Below, piece by piece: positions 43,641-52,635 of a DNA stretch of 64,000 nt; within the stretch, counting starts at the first letter, position 1; each line of letters opens with the position of its first letter. This DNA comes from Aliarcobacter sp. (GTDB lineage Bacteria > Campylobacterota > Campylobacteria > Campylobacterales > Arcobacteraceae). Both the position numbers and the translations under genes were made by a program. A model generated the notes under the pieces. It saw nothing but the letters and a program-made list of their open reading frames with translations. It was not told the origin of the DNA and did not search any database. The stretch spans positions 1-64,000 of the forward strand of contig JAQVBE010000012.1 of assembly GCA_028690445.1 (NCBI GenBank), in the 5' to 3' direction.

Positions 43641-45137
43641 CTAGATATTTATTTTTTCAAATTCTTTTATAATGTCTTCTATATTTTCAATTCCCACAGA
43701 AATACGAAGAAGATTTATAGGAAGTCCTATTTCTTTTAAAAATTCATTTCCACTTTTTGATATTACTAAATCATAATGAGCTAAATAAGTATATGGCATT
43801 AAAAGTGTAAATTCAGTCCCAAGACTTGGCCCTTTTGCAAAGTTTAGTTTGTCATAAACTTCTTTGAAATCTTTTTTAAAGGTAACTGATATTATTCCTG
43901 TTAAAGAATTCTCATCAATCATTAATTTTTTATAATTTGAAGCATATTTTGAACTTAAACAATAAAAAATTTCATCAATAAATGAAGCTTTTTTGAAATA
44001 TTCAACTAAAGCTTTTGTATTTTCTGAAATAGTTTTTATTCTATTCTTATAATCTTTTATTTGGAAAGCTAATCTTTGAATATCTTTTATATAAGGTTCA
44101 TCTGCATGTTTGAAAAATTCTTGAGAAATCATAGATATTTTAGAGTTTTCATTTAAAATAATAGCTCCCATTAAAACATCAGCATTTCCACAAGCAAACT
44201 TTGTTAAAGATTCCACATAAATATCAGCATAAGGTTTCAAATCTAAATTAAAAGGTGTTGCAAAAGTTGCATCTATTACTAAAACAATATTATATTTTAA
44301 ACAAAGACTTTTTAATCTAGGTAAATCTACTGTTTGAAGTAGGGGATTTGTTGGGATTTCTGTAACAATTGCCGAAATTGTATTTCCCTGAGTTTTTAAA
44401 TAATCTTCAAGTAAATTTAAATCATTTATATCATAAAAGATTTTATTTTCTTCAAAATAGTGTTCAACAATATTCATAGTATCAAGATATAACCAACCAA
44501 GTTGGATTAGTTTATTTTTACCATTTTTATTTTGAATAGTCTTTAAACCTCTTAAGGCACAATAAACAGCATTCATTCCAGAAGGAGTTAAAGAAATATT
44601 TTTTGTTGGTTGATTATAAGCTTTTGCTAAATTTGAAATTAAAACTTCTTTTGCAATAGTTTTATCTTCAAGTTCTTCTTGATGTTTTTGTTTTAAAATT
44701 CCTACTTCAAATAAATAATCTTCTGCTAATCTTGAAGATAAATTATATCCCACATGTTGAATAAACTTTAAAACTTTTTTAATTTGTGTTGTTCCATTTT
44801 GAACTAAAATAATTCCAAAAGGTTCATTTATATCAATTTTATTATGAATAAAATATTTATTACTTACAACTTCAACAGCTTTTTGTGAACTTAATAAAAC
44901 AACTTCATAAGCATCACTGATTTTATATTTTTCTTTTATATAAATTGAAAGAAGTTTTAAATATGGGTGCATAACAAATCTTGGATATGCACTTTTTATT
45001 TTTTTTAAAATTTGTGGAGTTTGTTCTTCATAATCTATTACATCTTGTAAAAAAGGCATAGATACAGAAACGGCATGTATATTATTTAAAGGCAGAGTTT
45101 CTCCACATGGAATAAAATTAAAAATACTTTCTTTCAT
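43641..45137 (-). CDS. Cys/Met metabolism PLP-dependent enzyme, N-terminally extended
   Basis: This 498-aa protein belongs to the cystathionine gamma-synthase-like fold-type I family. PLP-region motifs are SLTPSGMNAVYCALRG, TEIPTNPLLQTVDLPRL, VIDATFATPF and the lysine segment ESLTKFACGNADV. An additional N-terminal region of about 150 aa precedes the catalytic core, as in some plant-like and fungal cystathionine synthases. It follows a shorter paralogue by 11 bp in the same operon. The reaction (synthase, lyase or sulfhydrylase) cannot be fixed. Confidence 0.8.
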   Translation of the reverse strand: MKESIFNFIPCGETLPLNNIHAVSVSMPFLQDVIDYEEQTPQILKKIKSAYPRFVMHPYLKLLSIYIKEKYKISDAYEVVLLSSQKAVEVVSNKYFIHNKIDINEPFGIILVQNGTTQIKKVLKFIQHVGYNLSSRLAEDYLFEVGILKQKHQEELEDKTIAKEVLISNLAKAYNQPTKNISLTPSGMNAVYCALRGLKTIQNKNGKNKLIQLGWLYLDTMNIVEHYFEENKIFYDINDLNLLEDYLKTQGNTISAIVTEIPTNPLLQTVDLPRLKSLCLKYNIVLVIDATFATPFNLDLKPYADIYVESLTKFACGNADVLMGAIILNENSKISMISQEFFKHADEPYIKDIQRLAFQIKDYKNRIKTISENTKALVEYFKKASFIDEIFYCLSSKYASNYKKLMIDENSLTGIISVTFKKDFKEVYDKLNFAKGPSLGTEFTLLMPYTYLAHYDLVISKSGNEFLKEIGLPINLLRISVGIENIEDIIKEFEKINI

Positions 45138-45148
45138 TTTCTCTTTTT

Positions 45149-46300
45149 CTACTTTATAGCTTGTTCTATATCTTTTATTAAATCTTCTACACTTTCTAAT
45201 CCAATAGAAAATCTAACTGTACTATCACTTATTCCAATAGCTTTTAATTCTTCTTTGGAAAAACTTGCGTGAGAAATTTTTGCAGGAATTTCAACTCTAC
45301 TATCAGGACTTCCAAAAGAGCATTTTTCACCAAATATTTTTGTATTTTCTATGAATTTCTCAGCTAATTCAACACTTGTAAAATCAACACAAAAAACACT
45401 AGGAATATATTTCATCTGTTTTTTTGCTAACTCATATTGAGGATGAGATTCTAATGCTGGGTGAGTTACACTTTTTATATATGCTTGTTTTTCTAAATAT
45501 TTTGAAATAAAAATAGAATTTTTTTCATGTTCAATCATTCTAATTTTTAAAGTTGGAATTCCAAGACTAATTAAAAAAACATCCATTGGATTTTGACTTC
45601 TTCCGTGAGCATTTGCGTAATAATGAATTTGTTGTGATAACTCTTTTGTTTTTGCAACTATTGCTCCAGCCACAACACTTCCATGACCTGAAATATATTT
45701 TGTAGTTGAAAATAAAGAGAAATCAGCTCCTAAATCTAAAGGTCTTTGAGAAATAAAAGTTGCAAGTGAATTATCAACTGCAAATAAAGCATTATATTTA
45801 TGAGAAAGATTTGCAACAGCTTCTAAATCAATAATTTTAAGTCCAGGATTTGTTGGACTTTCACATAAAACTAAATCTATAGGATTTACTGTTAGGATAT
45901 GTTCTAACATTTCAAAATCTAAGAAATTTGCAAAATGAACAGTAATATTGTATTTTTCTTTAAAGATTTTTAAAAGTCTAAATGTTCCACCGTAACAATC
46001 AGCTTCTACTAGTATATGAGAGTTTGCTTTTAAAACAGTTTCAAATAAAAGTGATACGCAAGCAATTCCTGTATGGGTACAAACACAACCAGCTCCACCT
46101 TCAACATGTGTGAAAAGATTTTCTAAAACTTCTCTTGTTGGGTTGTCACTTCTTGTATAATCATAAATCTTATCGCCAGTTTGTTTTTTTAAATCAAATG
46201 TTCCCGTATTGTATATTGGAAAATGTGAAGCGCCCGTAATATCATCAAAAGGTGCAAATTTTGAAATATGGCATAAAGATGTTTCTATTTGTTCACTCAT
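45149..46300 (-). CDS. Cystathionine gamma-synthase/lyase family PLP enzyme
   Basis: I start this 383-aa protein at the ATG at 46300 (MSEQIETS), which has AGGAT upstream; 8 more residues are possible from 46324. It has YDYTRSDNPTREVLE, CTHTGIACVSLLFE, ESPTNPGLKIIDL, AVDNSLATF and the PLP lysine in STTKYISGHGS. These fit MetB or a related O-acyl-homoserine-using enzyme in methionine/cysteine exchange. The larger paralogue follows immediately. Confidence 0.88.
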   Translation of the reverse strand: MSEQIETSLCHISKFAPFDDITGASHFPIYNTGTFDLKKQTGDKIYDYTRSDNPTREVLENLFTHVEGGAGCVCTHTGIACVSLLFETVLKANSHILVEADCYGGTFRLLKIFKEKYNITVHFANFLDFEMLEHILTVNPIDLVLCESPTNPGLKIIDLEAVANLSHKYNALFAVDNSLATFISQRPLDLGADFSLFSTTKYISGHGSVVAGAIVAKTKELSQQIHYYANAHGRSQNPMDVFLISLGIPTLKIRMIEHEKNSIFISKYLEKQAYIKSVTHPALESHPQYELAKKQMKYIPSVFCVDFTSVELAEKFIENTKIFGEKCSFGSPDSRVEIPAKISHASFSKEELKAIGISDSTVRFSIGLESVEDLIKDIEQAIK

Positions 46301-46408
46301 AATTATCCTAAACTTTTTTTGCAACTATATCTAAACTCTTATTAATAAAATCTCCAAAATTATGCTATAACTTCATATGCAATTTAATTTTTTTAGGAGT
46401 ATTAACTA

Positions 46409-46576
46409 ATGATGAGATTTGCTTTATTAATTATTCTTATAATTTTGTTTCAAGGATGCGCAACTTGGATGGGAATTAAAAAAGATAGTAACGATGCATG
46501 GAAAGTTACTAAAGATACTTCAGGAAAGGCTTATGATTCCACAAAAAAGGCTATTCATGAAGCAACAGAAGATTAA
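46409..46576 (+). CDS. Small lipoprotein at the head of the dlt operon
   Basis: A 55-aa frame starts at ATG 46409 (or the adjacent ATG at 46412) behind TTAGGAG. A hydrophobic segment ends in the lipobox LFQGC, with Cys17 as the probable lipidation site. The mature part is about 39 residues and charged (KKDSNDAWKVTKDTSGKA), similar in layout to entericidin-type lipoproteins. The dltC start is 38 bp downstream on the same strand, so it may be the first gene of the dlt operon. Confidence 0.7.
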   Translation: MMRFALLIILIILFQGCATWMGIKKDSNDAWKVTKDTSGKAYDSTKKAIHEATED

Positions 46577-46614
46577 TTTATATACTAAACTTTAAAAAAC
46601 AGTAAGGGGAAACA

Positions 46615-46848
46615 ATGGAAATAACAAAAAGAATAAAACCACTAGTGGAAGAAATTATATTTAAAGAAGTTGGAAATGATGACCCTTTATATACTTCAAA
46701 TTTAATTGATAGTATGGGAACAGTTGATTTAGCAATGATGCTAGAAGAAGAGTTTAGTATAAAAATCGATGTTAGAGATATTATTGAAAGTAATTTTGAT
46801 AGTATAAATAAATTAGCTACTTATATAAAGAGTAGGATAAGTGAATAA
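46615..46848 (+). CDS. dltC: D-alanyl carrier protein DltC-like
   Basis: This 77-aa acyl-carrier-type protein has the phosphopantetheine site S33 in LIDSMGTVDLAMMLEEEF and a strong AAGGGG ribosome-binding site. In dlt systems DltA loads D-Ala onto it and DltB passes it on. It overlaps dltD by 8 bp. The four dlt partners downstream support DltC over a fatty-acid ACP. Confidence 0.9.
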   Translation: MEITKRIKPLVEEIIFKEVGNDDPLYTSNLIDSMGTVDLAMMLEEEFSIKIDVRDIIESNFDSINKLATYIKSRISE

Positions 46849-47977
46849 ATTTTTTGTAAATATTTATGCTTTTTTTATTGCATTAGTAGTGGTTATATCA
46901 TTACTTTATGTTAGTAAAAATCAAATTTTAAATTATTATGCAATTCCTTTACAAGATTCACTACAAAGAACTACTAGCCTACAAGATGACTTAGAAAGTG
47001 GTAAGATTATAGTTTTTGGTTCTTCTGAGTTAGTAATGTATCCAGACTTGAAGTTTTTACCTCAAAATTATTTTAATAATGAATTAAAATTACCATTAAG
47101 AGTTCAAGGAAATGAAGGGCAACAAGATTTTGTAATAATGTCTCAATTAGCAGCCTGTGATAATGAAAAGGTAAGAGAAAATGCAAGAGTAGTAGTTCTT
47201 TTATCTCCTAGTTGGTTTAGTGGTTCTAGTGATAATGGCTTAACTATGCCTAAATTTTTGGAGTATATGTATCCAGGAATGATGAATAAGCTTTATTTTC
47301 AAAGTGAAGCGGATGATAAATATAAAATTTTTGTTAGTGACTATATTAAAAATAATATCACTTATATAAAAAATCCAAATTTTCTGTATGAATATTCTTA
47401 TGCTGTAGTAAAAAAGAATTATTTTAATGATACGATTAGAAAAATAATAATCGAAAGTTTTGATAATAAAGATCCAGATCCAGAACTTATCAAATATAAA
47501 AAACCAATACTTAATTATGATAATTTAAAAGTAGAAGCGGTTAATAATACAGCTCCTGTTACGAATAATAGTTATGGAATTAATGATGAATATTTCACAA
47601 AATATATTCAACCAGAAATTGATAAAAATAATTTTCCTTTTGGTATTTCTATTCCTGAATTAAGTGAAAATGAAGAGTATCATGATTTATTAGTTTTACT
47701 TGATTTTTTAAAAGATTATAAAATTAAACCTTTATTTGTAATGCAGGATTTACATCCTTATGCTTTTTCAAATAATAGAGAAGAAATGAATAAACTTATG
47801 TTATTAATAAAATCAAAAGTTGAAGGATATGGTTATAAATATTTTGATAAATGGACATATAAAAAAGAAGATTATAAAATAGGGGCTTTAACTGATATTG
47901 TACATCCAGGTGAATTGGGTTGGGTTGATATTAATCAGAAAATTATTGAGCATTTTATGACAAAAGAGGAAAAATAA
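46841..47977 (+). CDS. dltD: DltD-like D-alanyl transfer protein
   Basis: The 378-aa protein has one N-terminal membrane anchor (about 7-25) and a periplasmic SGNH-like domain. The probable nucleophile is S61 or S62 in VFGSSEL, with the Asp-His pair in DIVHPGELGW near the C terminus. In Gram-positives DltD finishes D-Ala transfer to teichoic acid; here the acceptor is unknown. It sits between dltC and the dltX-like gene. Confidence 0.9.
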   Translation: MNKFFVNIYAFFIALVVVISLLYVSKNQILNYYAIPLQDSLQRTTSLQDDLESGKIIVFGSSELVMYPDLKFLPQNYFNNELKLPLRVQGNEGQQDFVIMSQLAACDNEKVRENARVVVLLSPSWFSGSSDNGLTMPKFLEYMYPGMMNKLYFQSEADDKYKIFVSDYIKNNITYIKNPNFLYEYSYAVVKKNYFNDTIRKIIIESFDNKDPDPELIKYKKPILNYDNLKVEAVNNTAPVTNNSYGINDEYFTKYIQPEIDKNNFPFGISIPELSENEEYHDLLVLLDFLKDYKIKPLFVMQDLHPYAFSNNREEMNKLMLLIKSKVEGYGYKYFDKWTYKKEDYKIGALTDIVHPGELGWVDINQKIIEHFMTKEEK

Positions 47978-47978
47978 G

Positions 47979-48119
47979 ATGAATTATTTTTTTAGAACTT
48001 TTGTAATATATTTACTATTGATTATAGGCTTTTCATTCATTATAATAGATCAAAATATTGATGATTTAAGTGGACAAGATGTTGAATCAACTGTAGAATT
48101 TGTGTACGAGGCTTTTTAA
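47979..48119 (+). CDS. dltX: DltX-like small membrane protein
   Basis: This 46-aa gene lies between dltD and dltB. It starts with ATG at 47979 behind GAGGAAAA and its stop overlaps the dltB start as TAATG. One membrane helix (about residues 6-23) is followed by a short polar tail ending FVYEAF. This matches the FxYxxF C-terminal motif of Gram-positive DltX (for example FIYNEF), whose Tyr is reported to carry D-Ala between DltB and DltD. Position, size, topology and motif all agree. Confidence 0.85.
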   Translation: MNYFFRTFVIYLLLIIGFSFIIIDQNIDDLSGQDVESTVEFVYEAF

Positions 48120-49255
48120 TGTATCATATATTACCATTTTCAGGACTTTATTTTTTTATTATAATTTTTGGTTTTATTATATTTTTACATTTATTTAAAA
48201 ATATTTTAAATAAAATTATTTCATTTAAAATGATATTGTTTATAGCAATTATAATATATACTTATTTTTGTATTCCACATTCAGAAAAAATTCTATTTTT
48301 TCTGACTTATGTTTATGGTGTGTATTGGATTTATATAAAAAATAAATATCAAAGTACATTGCTTCCTATGATAATTATTGCTTTACCTATGATTCTTCAT
48401 AAGTTTGATATAAACCCTATTTTTAAAGTTATTGGTATTTCGTATATTACATTTAGAACTATTCAAGCAATGGTAGATAGCCATAATTATGGAAAATTAT
48501 CTTTTATTGAATTTACTTCATTTTTATTATTTCCAACAACACTTTTAGCTGGTCCAATTGATAGATCATATAGATTTCAAGAAGATTTACAAAAAGGCTA
48601 TGAAAATTTAACTTTTACTAATATTGGAAAAGGCTGGGATATTTTATTAGTTGGTGTGTTGTTTAAATTTATTTTTGCAGAATGTGTAAATAAATTTTGG
48701 CTTATACCTATTGATGAAAATAGTGTGCATCTTTTAGATATGATGAATAGTGCATATTCTTATACAACTTATCTTTTCTTTGATTTTGCGGGATATAGTG
48801 CAATGGCTGTTGGTTTGAGTATTATGATGGGAATAACAGTTCCTATGAATTTTAATCATCCATATTTAGCTCCTAATCCACAAGATTTTTGGAGAAGATT
48901 TCATATTACTTTGGGTTCTTGGCTAACAGATTATTTCTTTAAACCTTTATACAAATATTTACATAACTTTAATATTTTAAAAGGGAAAAGATTACTAATT
49001 CAAAATTTAGCGATAATAGCCACTTTTTTACTTATGGGAATGTGGAATGGGTTTACTTGGTATTTTATATTTAGTGGATTTTTATTTGGTATTTATTCAG
49101 CAATTCATAACATATATGTAGTTTATGTCAAAAAAGGTGGATATGATTATTTTACGATTTTCCCGGATATTATATCTTTAAATTTAAAACGATTTTTGAT
49201 GATAAACGGTGCAGTTTTAGCACTTTATTTTTTTAGTGGGAGAGTTCCTATATGA
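48119..49255 (+). CDS. dltB: DltB-like MBOAT acyltransferase
   Basis: The 378-aa MBOAT protein has about ten hydrophobic segments and the conserved FWRRFHITLGSWLTDYFFKPLY block. It should take D-Ala from DltC across the membrane. The MBOAT motif usually written GxWHG reads MGMWNGFTW here, so the usually invariant His is Asn (codon AAT). The earlier His of RRFHITL is kept. Start and stop overlap its neighbours dltX and dltA, showing tight coupling. Confidence 0.88.
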   Translation: MYHILPFSGLYFFIIIFGFIIFLHLFKNILNKIISFKMILFIAIIIYTYFCIPHSEKILFFLTYVYGVYWIYIKNKYQSTLLPMIIIALPMILHKFDINPIFKVIGISYITFRTIQAMVDSHNYGKLSFIEFTSFLLFPTTLLAGPIDRSYRFQEDLQKGYENLTFTNIGKGWDILLVGVLFKFIFAECVNKFWLIPIDENSVHLLDMMNSAYSYTTYLFFDFAGYSAMAVGLSIMMGITVPMNFNHPYLAPNPQDFWRRFHITLGSWLTDYFFKPLYKYLHNFNILKGKRLLIQNLAIIATFLLMGMWNGFTWYFIFSGFLFGIYSAIHNIYVVYVKKGGYDYFTIFPDIISLNLKRFLMINGAVLALYFFSGRVPI

Positions 49256-50688
49256 GATTTGATTTAGAATTATTAGAGTTTGTTGAGTGTAACAAAGATT
49301 CGCAAAAAGTGGCTATTAGTGCAAGTGACAAAGATTTAACTTGGAATGAATTTAAAGATGAAGTTGAGAAACTTAAACTTGAAATTTCAAAATATAATCT
49401 TCCAAAAGGGCATCCCGTAGTTATTTATGGGCACAAAGAAGCTAGTTTTATTGTAAGTATGACAGCTTGCATGAGTTTGGGATTACCATATATCCCTGTT
49501 GATACTATTTATCCAAAAGAAAGACTTAATAAAATTGTGAATATATTAAGTTCGGCTCTTATAATTTATACTATTGAAAACAAGATGGAAGTTAATACAA
49601 ATAATATAAATACAAGTTACCATTTAGATGATTCAATAATTTATATTATATTTACGTCAGGAAGTACAGGTGAACCAAAAGGTGTTCAAATTACTAAAAA
49701 TTCAATATTAGATTTTAAAGATTGGCTAGAAACAGATTTTAAATTTAATGATAATTCAATTTTTATGAATCAAGCACCTTTTAGTTTTGATTTATCAGTA
49801 TATGAAGTAATTGGATTTTTATTATTTGGAGGAACTATTATTTTAAATAGTAGAGAATTATTAGAAAATCACCTTGAATATTTTGAGAGATTGAAAAAAT
49901 ATAATTGTAATACTTGGGTTTCAACACCTTCTTTTATTAGTAAATATTTACTTTCTTCTGAATTTGTTAGTAGTAATATCGAAACATTAAATAGCTTTTT
50001 ATTTTGTGGAGAAGTTTTGCCCTCAGCTACAGTAAAAAGAATAAAAAATAATTTTCCTGATTCTAAAGTTTTTAATACTTATGGTCCAACAGAAGCTACA
50101 GTTGCTACAACTTTGATAGAAATCACTTCTGAAATAATTGATAAATATTCAAAAAGTTTACCAGTTGGATATGTAAAGAAAAATACAATAATAAATTTAT
50201 TAGATAGAGATAGTGAAAATGTTGGAGAAATAGAAATAGTTGGAGATAATGTTTCTATTGGATATTTCAAAAATGAAGAGTTAAATGCTCAAAAATTTGA
50301 ACCAAAATATGAAAAAAGAAGTTTTAGAACAGGTGATTTCGGATATTTTGAAGATAATATGTTGTTTTTTGCAAATAGAAAAGATGAACTTATAAAACTT
50401 CATGGATTTAGAATTGAACTTGGAGAAATTGATAAAGAGTTTACTAATAATAAAGAAGTAGTGGATGCTATTACAATTCCTTTAAAAAGAGGAACAGAAG
50501 TTATAAAATTAATTACTTTTATTATTTTAAATAAAGATATTAATATTAATACTTTAAAAGATGAAATATCAGCTGTACTTCCATATTATATGGTACCTTC
50601 TGACATAGTAAAACTAGAAAAGTTCCCATATAATTCAAATCATAAAATTGATAAAAATGAATTAATTAATATATATAAAAGTCTATAA
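49252..50688 (+). CDS. dltA: D-alanine--carrier protein ligase DltA
   Basis: The 478-aa adenylate-forming enzyme activates D-Ala with ATP and loads DltC. Motifs in order are IIFTSGSTGEPKGVQIT, the NTYGPTEATVA segment, RTGDFG, and RKDELIKLHGFRIELGEI, with the catalytic Lys near the end (NSNHKIDKNEL). Its length is close to known DltA proteins. It overlaps dltB by 4 bp and is followed after 13 bp by a small gene of unknown role. Confidence 0.92.
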   Translation: MRFDLELLEFVECNKDSQKVAISASDKDLTWNEFKDEVEKLKLEISKYNLPKGHPVVIYGHKEASFIVSMTACMSLGLPYIPVDTIYPKERLNKIVNILSSALIIYTIENKMEVNTNNINTSYHLDDSIIYIIFTSGSTGEPKGVQITKNSILDFKDWLETDFKFNDNSIFMNQAPFSFDLSVYEVIGFLLFGGTIILNSRELLENHLEYFERLKKYNCNTWVSTPSFISKYLLSSEFVSSNIETLNSFLFCGEVLPSATVKRIKNNFPDSKVFNTYGPTEATVATTLIEITSEIIDKYSKSLPVGYVKKNTIINLLDRDSENVGEIEIVGDNVSIGYFKNEELNAQKFEPKYEKRSFRTGDFGYFEDNMLFFANRKDELIKLHGFRIELGEIDKEFTNNKEVVDAITIPLKRGTEVIKLITFIILNKDININTLKDEISAVLPYYMVPSDIVKLEKFPYNSNHKIDKNELINIYKSL

Positions 50689-50701
50689 AAAAGGATTACT
50701 C

Positions 50702-51070
50702 GTGAGAAAAGTTGTATTAAAACCTAAAGAAATAAGAAAGTTTGGCTTATATTGTCCTTTTACAAATGAAAAATTAGATAATGAAGATAATTCTTTTGAA
50801 ATATATGAAGGTGCAGGAAAGTATTTATTTTCATTATGTGAAGATTGTTTGTTTTATGATGTTGGGAATAATGATGAGCTTGAAAAAAACTGGGAAAATT
50901 CTGCAAGTGAAACAGTTGAAAAATTTGTTGAAAGTTATCCAGATAAAAATATTTTGATAATTGAGGTATTAATCGCTAGTGAAAGTTATTTTTATGGATT
51001 TTTAAATGAAGACAATATTGAATTAAGTGATGAAGAAATTGAAAAAAGATTTATTAAAGAGAATAAATAA
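50702..51070 (+). CDS. Hypothetical protein at the end of the dlt operon
   Basis: This 122-aa soluble acidic protein starts at GTG (50702) behind AAGGA. It has CPFTNEKL near residue 18 and CEDCLFYD near 47, a C...CxxC arrangement that may bind zinc. The gene follows dltA by 13 bp, so it is probably cotranscribed, but I do not recognise a family and no D-alanylation role is shown. Confidence 0.7.
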   Translation: MRKVVLKPKEIRKFGLYCPFTNEKLDNEDNSFEIYEGAGKYLFSLCEDCLFYDVGNNDELEKNWENSASETVEKFVESYPDKNILIIEVLIASESYFYGFLNEDNIELSDEEIEKRFIKENK

Positions 51071-51140
51071 TTTTTTCATTCTTTATCTTTAACTTCACGG
51101 AAGTTTGGTAGGAATATTGTAATTTATATATTTTGTATAA

Positions 51141-51176
51141 TTTTACTTATAACTTTTATTTTAGTTATAAGTAAAA
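51141..51176. terminator. Long AT hairpin between dlt operon and yaeQ
   Basis: TTTTACTTATAACT (51141-51154) and AGTTATAAGTAAAA (51163-51176) form a perfect 14-bp stem around an 8-nt T-rich loop, between convergent genes ending at 51070 and 51181. Confidence 0.6.
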
Positions 51177-51180
51177 GAAT

Positions 51181-51711
51181 CTAAAATAAGATATTTTGAG
51201 TAATAACCATATCTTTGTCAGAGCTAATTAAAGATAGTTCCGTATCACTAATATTACATTGTAAATTCATACTTCTTTGTGTTAATTCTTCTATCTCTTC
51301 ATCCATATTTAAATTAATAATAGATAAATTTTTAAATCTACTAAGATTATTCTCAATTTTTTTAAACCAAGGTAACGCCATATTTTCTTGGTATGTATAA
51401 ATAATTACTTTATTAGAAGTTCCACAAGCTTTTTTGATTCGTTTTTCATCAGGTTGCCCTAAATCAATCCATAGTTTTATGCTTCCATCTAAATCTTTTT
51501 CCCACAAATCAGGTTCATCATCTTGAGATATCCCTCTACAAAATACCAAATTATCACTTGCATTTAATGTAAATGCAACAACTCGTGCCATTAATCGTAA
51601 GTGTGTTTCTGAAGGATGTAGTGCAAGTGTAAAATTATGTTCATTATAGTAGTTTGTATCCATATTTGCAATGTTTAAAAATGCTTTATAGATTGTTGCT
51701 TTTGTAGCCAT
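51181..51711 (-). CDS. yaeQ: YaeQ family protein
   Basis: I start this 176-aa protein at the ATG at 51711 (MATKATIYKA), which has AAGGA upstream; a start at 51738 would add nine residues. The family landmarks are ATIYKAFLNIANMDTNYY, LALHPSETHLRLMARVVAF, RGISQDDEPDLW and WIDLGQPDEKRI. YaeQ has a PD-(D/E)XK-like fold of unsettled function. It is monocistronic. Confidence 0.9.
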   Translation of the reverse strand: MATKATIYKAFLNIANMDTNYYNEHNFTLALHPSETHLRLMARVVAFTLNASDNLVFCRGISQDDEPDLWEKDLDGSIKLWIDLGQPDEKRIKKACGTSNKVIIYTYQENMALPWFKKIENNLSRFKNLSIINLNMDEEIEELTQRSMNLQCNISDTELSLISSDKDMVITQNILF

Positions 51712-51759
51712 TTGATTCCTTGTATTTTCTGTATTCAAAAATTTTCCCTAAAAATAGAT

Positions 51760-52476
51760 TTATTTTGCTTTTCGTCGTAATTCTTCTAAAAGATCAATTT
51801 GAATTTCTTGGATTTGAGCCAATCGTTCCCATTGATGTGAAAGAAGATGATCCATTTTTTCGTGAAGTTGTCGTATTTCAAGTTCTGCTTTTAAATTAAC
51901 TTGATAATCGTATTGAGATCTTAATCTGTCTTTTGCTTCTTGTCGGTTTTGGCTCATCATAATTATTGGTGCTTGAATAGCGGCAAGGCAAGAAAGTAGT
52001 AAATTTAATAAAATAAAAGGATAAGGATCTATTGGTTTCCAAAATATAACAGTAGCATTTACACTTATCCAAATAATTAAAAATAGTGCAAAAAATCCCA
52101 TAAATTTCCAACTTCCACCAAAACTTGCAATTTTATCTGCAACTTTTTCACCATTTGACCATTCGTGATCTAATGTTGTATCTGAAGTTCTTGAGATAAG
52201 TTCATGTTGTTTCATAGTTTCTAGTACATTTAGTTCAAGTGCAGTTAATTCACCTTTTTCTGATTCAAGTAAGGTATGAATATATTTATTTTGATAAAGA
52301 TGTAAATCATTTCTACAAATTTCTGATGATTCATTCCAATTTGGAATATCTTTTTGTATCAGTGTATAAATTCCCTCTCGAATAATTCCAGCATTTATAA
52401 TCTCAGTATTTTTAAAATCTTTTTGACAAACTGAGCATTTATGTAATTTTTCCAAAGTTGTCCTTTTTCTATGCAT
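51760..52476 (-). CDS. DUF1003 membrane protein
   Basis: The 238-aa protein has a short N-terminal segment with CSVC and a later lone Cys (EICRNDL). DUF1003 hallmarks follow: VADKIASFGGSWKFMGFF opening the first membrane helix, then DPYPFILLNLLLSCLAAIQAPIIMMSQNRQ across the second. The C-terminal 60 residues are a predicted coiled coil. The family is widespread and uncharacterised. yaeQ lies downstream on the same strand with a 48-bp gap. Confidence 0.85.
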   Translation of the reverse strand: MHRKRTTLEKLHKCSVCQKDFKNTEIINAGIIREGIYTLIQKDIPNWNESSEICRNDLHLYQNKYIHTLLESEKGELTALELNVLETMKQHELISRTSDTTLDHEWSNGEKVADKIASFGGSWKFMGFFALFLIIWISVNATVIFWKPIDPYPFILLNLLLSCLAAIQAPIIMMSQNRQEAKDRLRSQYDYQVNLKAELEIRQLHEKMDHLLSHQWERLAQIQEIQIDLLEELRRKAK

Positions 52477-52635
52477 TTTAGAATTCGTATAGTAACTAAG
52501 ATTTACAAAAAAAGAGTTTTTATAGAAATCTTCATATCTTCTATATTAAATATTGCAAATTGACATATTATAAGTAGCATTTTTTTTTATAATGTATACT
52601 TCCAAATAATAAAATCCAACAATAAAAAGTTTTAA

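Noticed and set aside
46301-46408. SAM or other riboswitch upstream of the Cys/Met PLP enzymes
   Set aside because: The short AT-rich leader shows no multi-stem structure or known riboswitch core.
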